Source of the DNA: Lepidonotus clava
Taxonomy: Eukaryota > Annelida > Polychaeta > Phyllodocida > Polynoidae
NCBI GenBank assembly: GCA_936440205.1
Contig: OW387136.1
Span: 34,267,927 to 34,331,926 of the forward strand
Direction of reading: 5' to 3'
DNA: 64,000 bases
A model generated the notes under the pieces. The model searched no databases and had not been told where the DNA came from. It saw only the letters and a program-made list of their open reading frames with translations. The translations under genes and the position numbers were made by a program. Each line of letters begins with the position of its first letter. Within the stretch, counting starts at the first letter, position 1. Below, one piece after another: positions 27,001-39,000 of this stretch.

Positions 27001-30000
27001 TACCTGGGGTACATCTAGGGCCAATGGAAACAAGATGGGAACAAAATGGGGTCTGCTGAAACAAGTCTGCGAGAGAAAGTCAAGCCATACACTTGTCACT
27101 TTTATTTACTGCTAGACATCTATGAAAAAATAGATTTCCAAACTAGTCTTTGAAGCGATGAGATAACATAAGTTGTAAGGAATGATCATATCAAGTAAAT
27201 TTCTTTTTCTGTAAACGTGAAACATCCAGCAGAATAAAATTGAGTAATGTAGGGTTGGTTTCTGACCTGATCTTGTTTCACAGTGGGAGACTACATTATA
27301 ACCTATCCAGTTGTATTATCCAAAGCTATGCTTCCATTTGTCTGGTTTTTGTAGTATGTTGCCTATCCTCCATCCATTCTTCTACAGGGGGTGATTTTTG
27401 ATAGCAGATAGTGTCAATGGCAGGTGTAGGATTTTAAAAAACTATTTCCATAAGCAAAATGTTAATTGATATACATTTAAAAATCTAAATTTGCTTAGCA
27501 AAGAAGGGGAAGCGCTCTCCTGCGCCGCCTCCAAATCTGATACTGAATAACAATCTTAAAAAATAGGCATCATAAAACAAACCTATGGAAATATGGTATG
27601 AACTGTCTAGTCTAAGGGAAAGTTTGTCCACGCATCCCAGCCTCGAGTGGTGAGGGTATGGACAAGCTGTATAATAGGGATTTGCACCACCCAATAAACT
27701 TTATATTATACTCTTCATGCGTAAAGTATTCGAATGTGTTCAAGAAGGGCATTTGCCCAACACTTCGGCAGCTGCTCTAGGAATTCCCTGGATTAGGAAA
27801 TAACCTTCTCCAACACAGTCTGCTACCCTATTCTAGGGGAAGAGGATAACCATAGCGGTTAGGTGGACAGCAGGCGCTCTGCCTGTTACCTGGTAAGCGC
27901 GCGTAAAACCGCTCCATGGAAAGAGCCACATTCGGGTTGAACGCGCCTAAAGATGGATCCTGCCACATGAGGGCACTGTTAGCTAGGGGCAGGGAGATAA
28001 GGCGAAGTTTGCTTAAAATCACCACAGAAAAGCAATCTGGCATATTAAACACGTTTCTATATATTTGCCTGCTGAAAATAGTGATTTGAATTCTTTCAAC
28101 TTCTAAGGTTATAATCAACAATAATCTTAAGTTGCTTGTTTTTATATGAATGCAAAAACAGAAGGAATATCAATATTATTTATCGTTTCTCTTGTACTAT
28201 ATAATAGTGTAATCTATGGAGAGTAAATTCAACATATAAACATATTTATATACTAATTAACCTTATTTTATTTTACATTTACAATCAATTTCTCAGTTAC
28301 GAAACAGATGCGACATTAATAACTAGTATGTAAACAACGGGGCTTAGAATTAAAAACTTGTTCATACACTGAGTCAGTCTCTTCATGTAAAACTGCCTAT
28401 GAAAACTTCTAAGATTAAATGTATTTTGCAAAAGTATGGCTAGGTTACTTGTTTATCTATGTATCGTCGTTGACTGCACAGATCAGGCAGACATACCGTT
28501 TAAGTTTCAAAAGCTCATTGAATTCACGTGTCAGGTTGCATGGTATGTTTTTATGAACATCATTTTTCCATTATTTTAAATCATGTGTTAAACGTTGATG
28601 TATGCTTATGAATGCAAGAAAAAGACTTTGTTTGTTGCACAACCGATGCATCAGTCACAATAGGACATTGCAAAAGATGTAAAGCACCAGTTTGGGGACA
28701 GGGACATTGAGCAATATGAAAACTGGCCAACTCCAAAAGAGAAAGAATACTCCATGGCCTATGATAAAACCTCTGAAAAAAAGACCATTTTGTGTTTTGT
28801 CCCTGAAATTAAATTATCTGTTCAAACAGAGAATGACTAAGTAAAACCACTGTGCCCCTACCTGGGATGTCGGAGAAGATCTTGACAGACTTATGCATGA
28901 TTTTGAAGGCGTCGTTGACATTTTTCTCCACTGACTCGGCATCGATGGAGGACAGCGGGTCGTGCATCCAGCTTTCGTGCCAGCGAAGCCAGTCGGAGAC
29001 GGTGATCCACAAGTTACGGAAGGGATCAAAGTCCTTAATAAGCTTGGCCAGCTTGTCGTACTAAAGGAATAGACCGGCTCAGTAAGGTGGTAAGGTACAG
29101 AGTGCGGGAAATGAAGAGTGCAGCAGTAACAGAAGGAGGGTAGGTCGACTACAGCAGGGTGTTCACCAACGTCAAGGTTTAACTTTACGAGCCATGTCTT
29201 TGTGTCCTTTGTCATGTTTGATAGTTTGAACATTTAAGTCCTATTGAAAATACTAATGTTTTCCTTTTATCTATAGAACATTTGAAATCTTCAACAAAAT
29301 AAAATTTCATGGACCTCTAAGACTACTGCAAACTGTCGTTGATACAGAAAGCCTTGTAGCTACTAGAGGTAGATGTATGGTTCACGTAAGCCTGTTGTTT
29401 GGTGATCAGCCTGTATGGGAAAATATACCATCTACCCTTTGTTACATAAATGACTGTGTTATCCAATTACTTCTTTCATGGCACCAGAAATACAGTTTAT
29501 CCCGCGTTCCGCATATAGGGCCATATAAATCTTTTTAATTCCAGATTCAGTCCATATCCTATTACCCAAATCAACAATATAGAATCAGAACATTTAGATA
29601 TCTACTAGTTGAAGGTTGATTTTGTATGCCACATAATTTCATTCTCTTTGAAACATTAAAGGATCTCGTTTGGGTATCACAGTCAAATATGGTCAAGTGC
29701 TGAAATGTATATCACAATATTCTATAAAATAAAGTAACGTAACATCAAATATTTATAGGGTATTTAAGCAAAGAAATAGCTTATCTATGAAAGTAAACGA
29801 GGATCTATACGAGACTAGATATGAAATAGTTACAGGTACTTAACTACAATTCAGTTTATCAAGTGAAATGTACAATGATGGAAAGACAGTGCTAGTCTAC
29901 GTACAGGTGGCGACTTGTATCTACAATGGGCTGGTATTAGCGGTCAAGAAAGGCTAGCTTAAGGAAATGTTTGTTTCACCTCCTTAGTCTGGACTTTCTA

Positions 30001-33000
30001 TAAGAAAGATGTCATTTAGAGCTACATCATCAATGGTCATTTTATTTACTAGCATTACAATCATGTTTAGATTTTACATTTGGCATTGACCTCTGACCAG
30101 GGTTGGATCCTGACAGCATTTAGAATAATATGGCTTTCATATGATATGAAACATGTTAAAGACCGACATGTTAATAAAATGATGTTGATGATCGTGTCTA
30201 TGTCATTCTTCTACGACATATAAGTACTATACACAAAACCTACTTCCGTCACCAAAACACCAAGAAAATATTTTTGACAGGTTTCTCGATTAAGATTTTA
30301 TTTTCCAGTTTATCTTTTGACGTTTAAATTTATCATACTTGTCGTGCCCTGATTTCTTTAGGCCACAACAAGTCCTAGTCAAACTAACACTAGTAATAGT
30401 TTCCCAGTCAAAGAAATAATTTTCTAGGTGATGTCTGAGTTTTAAGGGTTAGTCTATCTTAGCTCAGGGATATTCCTTGGAGCATGACCCTAGTTGACCT
30501 AAGCTTATCAAAGTCCCTGATTTGGTATCATTCACTGCAATGGTAAACTCGGCAAGCCATGGTTAACAAAGATCCCGTCCCACTGGGAGTAAAAAACGGG
30601 GACTCTCCAAGTCATTAGATACTCTGGGTACATTTATCTAGTGAAAATGTACTGACGGGTAAAAATACTTAGTGTTCGAAATTAACATTTCAGGAAATCA
30701 TTGAATGATTGGGGAAAAAGAAAGCAAAATATAGTTCAATTGTACAATATTTGATAATTTGATTCGGACCAAATTCAGACACAAAATTGTCTGTGTTATG
30801 ATATTACGTTATGTTTCACCACTCAATGTAACAGACTGAAAACATAGTATACAGGCGTTTAAATCAATATCCATTCTCCTGAAAAAAAAAGGTGGTTTGT
30901 GATTTGTTATATAAGGGATAAAGGTTGTTCCCTTTCCGAGTAATTTTCAAACTCCCTTTTAGCCCTTTCTCTGCCCACCCCACGTGACTCACGTTAGTGA
31001 TGGGCATGCCGAAGAGTCGCTCGCGGTTGTTGTAGGTTTGCGCCAGGCCCTGCGCCTCCTTCATCTGCTTGGCGAGTCGGCGCACCTCGTTGGCCACCTC
31101 ATGAGCCCGGTTAATATCAGTGTGAGCGGCCATGCCAGCAACCACCATGGAAAGGGTGTCGAGCTTGTCGTTGAAGCTGGCCTGGTCCGAGAGCTGCAGT
31201 TTGTGGAAGCGCTCCTCATCCTCCTCTAACTGTCGCTCTGTCTGCTCACTCTGAAGCTCAATCTTGTGTGGCCATCCAATGGTTGTCCACCTGTAGGCAA
31301 GGAGCGAAAATGCCATCATTTCAGATATATGACATGCTTACCTCGACTTCAGTTATATGAAATGCTTACCATTTGTGATAATTCGTCAGATTTTAGATAT
31401 ATTTGAATGCACGGAAAGCACTTCTAAATATAAAACATCAACGAGCCACCAAAGATACAGATAGTCAAGACTTGATTAGCCCAGGCAGATAGGGATGTGC
31501 TGAAACAGTTATTTTGTCTATAGATCCACTTGGTAATTCTAAATCAATTTATTGTATTTCAAAATGAAATTCAGCAAAGTGAAAGAAAGTAGTACTGACT
31601 TGGCGTTAAAGTCATCGGTAGACAGGCTGTAGTAGAACTCCTCAATGAGCTCATAGTCCTGCATGGCCTTGTCGATCAGCTCCTGGTAGTCCTTGAGAGT
31701 GTCTGGGATGGACTTCATCCACTCCCGGATCTCGGACAGCTCCTCAATGCAGTTGGGTTTCTCGTAGAGCTTGCGACTGATGAGTTTGAAATGTTCACAG
31801 GCGTCATCAGCCTGTTTGCGAAGCTTCCGTGCGAGCAGCTCAAGTACTGCGTTGCTGAGCGCCTTGCGCTTCTTGGACAGGGCCTGGCGCACGTTCTCAG
31901 TGTTGATCCAGAAGGGCCCGATGACGATGCTGGTGGGTAGTGTGTTCTCCAGCTTCTCCTTCTCCTTAAGGTGGTTCTCCACCTCGGCCTTCACCTCGGC
32001 CGCAGAGTGACTCTGAGACTCGTATGTCCTGTGGAAGTAAAAGGTACCGTAGTTACTATAATTTTATGATACATTCTATCACTAATTAGCTCTAATACGT
32101 GCTCTCCTGTAGAGTATGACAATATGTATCTACCTAAGCATACATATTATCTTGTATGGTTTTTCTGCAATTAGCTCTGAGAATCATAGGCGCACAACCC
32201 CTGGGGGAATTGTGTAGATGGTGTGGGGTATAGATACTTTATCTTATAAAGTGTCAGATTAAAACAAGTCCTTGGGAGAAACTCATTAACATATGATACA
32301 TCGTTGTATACTGAAAATGATGAGACCATCATGTCCTGAGGGATAATGAGAACGGCCTCAATATCAATACAAACAAAACTATCTAAGGTTTGTATGTCTC
32401 CTGAAAAAAACAAAGGCTCATGTTACTTAAATCATTTGTACAATTTTCATAATAGATTATTAAAATATAAGGAATTGAGGTTAGACACTGCCTGAATTAA
32501 AGACAGTTTGCCTGATATGACTTTAAAAACAGAAGTTGCCTTACTTGATGTACTGTCCAATGTCGAGGTTGATGAGCTCAAGGTATTTGTCAAATTGACG
32601 TGCGTAGTCCTTGAGCGGGATGAGTGACCGGGTGATGGCGTGACGTATGGTTTCCCGCAGCTCCTCCACGGCCGGCTCGTGTTCTCCTACACTCTCTAGG
32701 TAGGGAGTGCCCGACCAGAAAATGTCCTCCATGATGTACTATGGGGGGAGAGTGGATATAGTTAAAGTTCCAGTGCAAAATGGCTCCCCTAGCTATTTCA
32801 AACAAACTTTAGTAGAGTTGTATACTGTTATAGTAATGTAATGGTAACATTTAGACCAGGTAGTCCATACGATTTTCATTTTGATGGTTTCTATGATTTC
32901 TGTGTGGAAAACTCATATTGTAATGTACTTACATGGAAGATCACCAATGGTGAATGTAGTTAAACAAAGAAACAAAAAACAAAACAAAAATCTACTTTAA

Positions 33001-36000
33001 AGAGATGATGTAAAGTTTTACTAAAACTATACTAAAAGTATTACCTGCTGGTTATATTTCATTTCTGTAGAGAATGCAATGTTAGAAATAAAAGGATTTA
33101 CTTAAGATACGTTTGTCTACAGGTTACCCTGATATTTCTGTCCATAGAAATGAGTACCATTATCAATTTCCTACCTTTTCCAGCTGAGGTACATTCTGAG
33201 TAGACTGGATTCCCTTGTCAAAAAGACTGGCGAGCACTGTCTCAAAGCTGTTAAGGTTGGTGCTGTAGTGGACCCCCTGGTTGTCCATGATCAGATCCAC
33301 CAAGAAGAGAGCATTCTTCTTTGGCTTGAACTTGCTGTTGATTACGTCAGGACCCCACTTGAAGTCGTCCGGGATCTCGAGGATGGCGTGACAGGCGTCA
33401 AGCACCATCTGTGTGAAGTTAACGAGCGAGTCCTGGACGAGGTAGCGAAGCGAGTCCTGCATGTTGAATTTGACCATCTCCATAAACTTCTTCAGCTTGG
33501 AAATCTGGTAGACCTCAAAGTTGGTCTCGTGAATGTTGAACCATCCCTTGCCCACATCGCGTAGGCTGGTGCGGATGGCAGCGCGCAGGGTGGTGATCCA
33601 ACTGTCCTTCAGGAACAGGGACACCTACAGAGAGAAGGTGAGACGGGTCAGGAAAGGTGAGGAGAATTGTGGAGCAGTTTCCTCAGTCAGGGAAGGGCTG
33701 GGGATCCAGTTATAGGTCTTGCTATCTTACCTAAGGGATATCATTCGAATTGGATTTGGATATGGATTGTCAATTTGTGATAAATACAATAATTACCTAA
33801 CCAGCATAGTAAACCTGAATTTAATATGCTCCAAGTTTGTCAAAAATAACCCTTGTAATGTACAGTTAGGCCTGCATATTTCATTTTTTTAACGTTCATC
33901 AACCCTTTACTATATTACTTGTTAATCATAATTTAATACAAATATTGGAGATTAACTGTAAACGACTATAGGTAAACCCACCTGCGACGTAGCTTGTCCT
34001 TGGGTCTGTTCAAATTCTTCCAAGCGCATGTGTTTTGCTGTAGGAATGTGGAAAAGTGACATGTTGGATGCAACCTTGTTGCATTCGGACCGCACTTTTC
34101 CAATGGCCACAATACTTTCCTCCCGTGTCAACAGCGAGTTGAAGGCAAAGTTATCATACTGCTCATCAAAGGGGTATTCGGGCACGTCGGTGGAGCAGCC
34201 CTTCTCCGGCACCACCTCATCCTGCGGCTCTGGCATAGTCACGAAGGCGAAGGTGTGCGGGTCATCTTGGACTGTCTTGTCAAAAATGATTCGATTCATC
34301 GAGCGACAAAAGTCGATATTGACTTCCTTCTCCAGCACCTGGATGTAGTCGTCAAGCCTGAAATGACAAGTGGTTGTTTGATAAGCTTAAGGCAAAGACT
34401 GCAGGCTTCTTTGGGACTGGGGACTTTATAGTAACCTTGTAAACTGCAACTGAATCAGACAAACCAGGCAAATTTAAAGGTCAAAATTGTATTCAAGAAA
34501 ATATAAATTGTCCTTGCATATCACGGCCGCTTAAAAGAGAACCATTTGATATGAAGATTTTGGTTTACCTGTATATATAATCTATATTGAAATCAATGAT
34601 ACACTATTACTAAACAATAATATTATGGACTATTACAGTGTTACTTACGTTTTGTCTTTTGACAGTGAGGGGGCTCCCTTGGCCCACTCGGTCATACGTT
34701 TGAGGGAGGCTTGGTCAAGCTCGCCAACTCCCTCCATCGGCATACAGTCAATGTACATGTTGTACCGCAGCAGGGCTTCAGTCTGTTGGCGCTTGACGAA
34801 CGCCTCGGACACACGCCGGGCAAATGACTCTGGGTCCTCAGCTGCGAACATCAGCCGTATGCGAGGGATCCAGTACTGGGAAGGCAGAGGCACGCGATTA
34901 CCTGATGGGATAAAAGAAAGATCATTAATGTTATTGACAGTGTCTTGGTTTAGTATGATGATTGATAACAAGTTGGGTATATAAACTGGTCTTTTTTTGG
35001 TTTGAGTTTGGGATTCCTCCAAGTGTATCCCTTTATATATATTGCTACATAATATTTTATAGACAACAAATTATATGGAGAGATACAGCATGATGATTCC
35101 TGTAAGGCCCTGGCCTCTTAGTTACAAAAGTAAGTTCCAGTTTAGTTAAACACAAAATAGCATCATAGAGACAGCAGAAGGCCTTTTTCAGGTCAAATTA
35201 TAGTGACTGTAAGCATTTATCTAAAGGTTCTCACCATCCTTGTCTTTTCCCCCGTTGACTACGGGTTGTCCCGCGGGGTCCACGATGCGCCCCATGTTGT
35301 CGCACTTCTGGACCAGGAAGTGTCCTGACTTCTCATCAATGTCCAACATACCAACGGGCACCCATTTGTATTCAATGGTCGGATCCTTTGGGTCCACTGC
35401 AAGTTAGAGCCAACAAAATATGAATCTCAAAAAACAGATTGATCCATTATTCATTAAGGTGTACTCTGGCACGGAATTGTATGCTCTCAATCGATTTAAT
35501 ATTCTTAGAAATTACCAGCAATGTTTGTTACTTAAAATTTTCTAATGAAACCTTTTTCATAAGTCCGTTCTTTTATCAAGTAATGGAGGTAACGCTGTTA
35601 ATGTTTTGGGGGGAAACATCGTAATCAACTACTTTACAATTTAATGAATTATCAAGGTTACAGTCAGCATCAGACCGTCAACTATAAACCGTCAATTAAT
35701 AACGATTTTGAGGTGCATTGTCAGGGTACTCACACTCTTTTTAGAAAGCGTTTCTAGACTTTGTAAGACCAATTTGAATACAAGGTTTGGATAGAATAAG
35801 ACTTCTCAGGTATTCAATAAGAAAATGATTTGACATATAAGTGCTCCAAAAGTAGTTTTTTGTTTTGTTTTGTTTTTATTTTGAGGGTTTGCATTTTTCT
35901 CACCAGGTGGCGCCACTGTGCAACTGTTCAAATCTCTTAATGCTTGGTAAAAGGGGATTGATTTTCTCTTATTTTTCTTCATTTTAAAACAGAAATCATG

Positions 36001-39000
36001 TTTTACCTGTACTCAATGAGAAACTTTTAGATTCTGAAGTACTGCATTTTTACTCACCAGGTGACACTAGTGTCACCAGTCAGTAATCCCATTAAGGCAT
36101 AAGTTGCTAGAAACTTTTCCTTTTAAGGACTTTTTAATGCTTCAAATTTGATAAGATCAATCTTAGTTTTAACACATTTTTAGAGCTATTAAGACCTAAC
36201 TGAGCTCCTTATTAGAAAAAAAAGTACTTAATTGCAATCAAATAATCGTTAGCAGTTTTTTAGCCCGGGTAAGTGATTAAGAATTCCAACTCTGTAAAAT
36301 GTTATTGTTGCAAGATGTAATCCTTTAATTGCTTAACATTGCTATTCTTGGTCATGTAAAGATTAATTTTCACTAGTGCAATTTTTCATTATAGTATTAA
36401 AACTACTTAAGCTCTGAAACCACGGTAATATTACGGACAGGTCTAAGGCTCTTTAGTCTCTTGACTAGTTTTACGTGGCTTATTTATACCTTTGGCTCAG
36501 ACAAAGCGGATTTAGGCCAGTCTGATCTGGTCAAAGGTGAATTCAATTACTCCGTGCCAAACTGTAACATTACATGGTTAACTGTGAGCCAAGTTTCAAC
36601 CTCCCCAGGTTAGCCATGAGTAAGCTGTACTCAGTCAAACTGAGAGAGGCGCCTAGGCTTGAAGTACTTAAAAAGAGCCAAACGCAATATCATACTAATA
36701 GGTGAGACAATGTCACATTGTGCAAGCAATTATAAATATGGCAACACCGACTGTAAAATCAACTGTAAAAAGCGTTTTGCGTCTAATGTTTAATACATTT
36801 TCATGTTCAAATCAGATTCAATTTGAGACATTTTCAAGAACTCTTTCTCTATAGGAAATAGCCCAATTAAAGATAAGATCTTTTAGGACCGCGTGGGGAC
36901 AAAGCGCATTCTTCTGGCCTTCTTTAATGAACTTGCCACTTTTTCAAAACAAAAACAAAACAGCTTGTATCAGAGAAAGTAACTGGTGATTAGCAGGTTC
37001 TCAACTACTCACGGTGATGGACGTCATCGCGGGTGGGCAGAAGGGCTCGGCCGGGGATGGGTTTGCGCACCCCATCCTCCATTCCCATCTCATACCACTC
37101 CTGTGGCGTGCGCTGACTGTATTCACAGTTGTCAAAGATCTCTAGTGAGAGGTAGGAGGGGAAGGGTGCAGGGTTGTTGGGATCAGCGTTCAGTTTGACG
37201 TTCTGCATCCCCTCGGGCTGGTCCTTCGGCATCAGGGCGGAGACCTCGATACCGTGACTGCGGAGTAACCCCACCAGGTCCTGCTTGGCATAGTGACGTT
37301 TCCTCCTGCAGGCAAAACAGTGCAAAAATTACATTTAAAAGCTTTTGATTCCAATCCTTCAGTATGATCCATTTAATGGTTATTACTGAGACTAATTGAT
37401 TGATGAGGCAGTTACGCTGTACTTAACAGACCAAAATGACAGAATACTAATCATGGGAAAAATTTTGTGTTTTGGTGGGGAACTACAAGTCTTAAGAAGT
37501 GCACCCCAAAGCTGACCTTTCTATTTCTATTTTGCGCGGGCAGTGTCCAGGCGCTGTGAAGAAGGGAAGCTGTACTTTTGGCTGGTACGACTTCTCTGGG
37601 AAATCCTGGGAAAGACAAGGCAACATTTTTGGCACATTTTTCTCAAAGATATTCCAAACGTGTACTCTCAAAATGTTCATATGGAAGGCACCAGTGTTAA
37701 CATTAAATGGAAGGCAATAATGAATTGTCAAGGCTGGGAATGGTTACTTTGATAATTTCGGCAGTTGAAATTTATTAGAGTAGTGAAGCCACTTGAATTT
37801 ATGTTAAATTAGATTTTTTTTCATTTTCTTTTTAAACATTTTTATCTTACAGCTATTTCTAGGAATAGTTCGCTAATTCACTAACGCAGAAAAAAGTTTG
37901 GGTGCATGCTCATTGCTGCGTAATTTAGGTCAAAGCCTAAATCCGGGGTTTTTCATAAGATAATGTGACTATGAGTGTTACGAGTGAGATGAGTGACTTA
38001 CGGAGACGCCGGACGTCTCTGCGTTGGGAAAGTCCCTCTGTTTGAGGGCCTCGGTGATGTCCTCTGGACCCTCGAATGTGTTGGCTGCAGGGAAACACCA
38101 GATACAACAGAGTTAAAACTAACTTGATAATATCCTCCGCTGTGAACATTCAATCCTGATTTACGAACTGTTTTCACACATATCTCCTTGCAAATTATTC
38201 CATCACAGTGGCGGATTTAGAGGGGATTGGTGCAGGTTAATACGCCATTCTCTTTTTGTGTGGAAAGTTCGTTTTTTTTAATTTGAAATATTATCAAGGA
38301 ATATATTTGTCCAAAAGCGCCGCCCCCCCGGCGTTGGTTCATCAGTTTAAGGTATGGTTGACTCAGTCCCTCTCTTATGAACTATAATTATTTGTTATGT
38401 AACTTTGTTCCTAGTCTGTTTTCCTTATTTCTAGATTGAAGGTTTTCTTAGTGTAGCTCCCACCTTTTGGTGTATGTTTTTCCTTGGCGACGGACCACAA
38501 AACGTCCTGCGCTGTGTCTGGTCCCTGTAATACCTCCTGTGAAAGTAAAACCAAAAATTCGGTTAGATTTGTCCTGAAACCATTAACTTCCAAGAAGTCC
38601 ACCATTTTGTTCAAGAAAAAAACATGTCAAATTGCGTCCGCAATTAATGGAAGACCCCAAACTGTACAGTAAAGTAGCTTTCTAGGTGAACAGTTTTTCA
38701 CGAATTCCGGATTTGATCATGTACTTACAAGGTTTGACCATAATATGGACTTACTATTACACAATTAAGTGGGGCTTTGCTAATTAGACCTATGACTGTA
38801 TGAGTGAAAAGGAATGCTGATTTACTAATTTTTTAATACTTATTTATTTCATTAATATACAGGATACAATTCAAACAATGTGTCTGGTCTCCCATTGCGG
38901 TCCTGTTGAGCATTTGGGCACAATTCTATGCAGGGTCCTCCAAATGTCCTATTTTCCATGCTTCACTGCATCATGTGCATGGGACTCGAACCCATGCCGT

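Noticed and set aside
26750-27064. Open frames on both strands around 26.75-27.06 kb
   Set aside because: Low-complexity LVDLWTCGL-like products from a short tandem word (ACTTGTGG), with no splice sites that fit DNAH1 phase.
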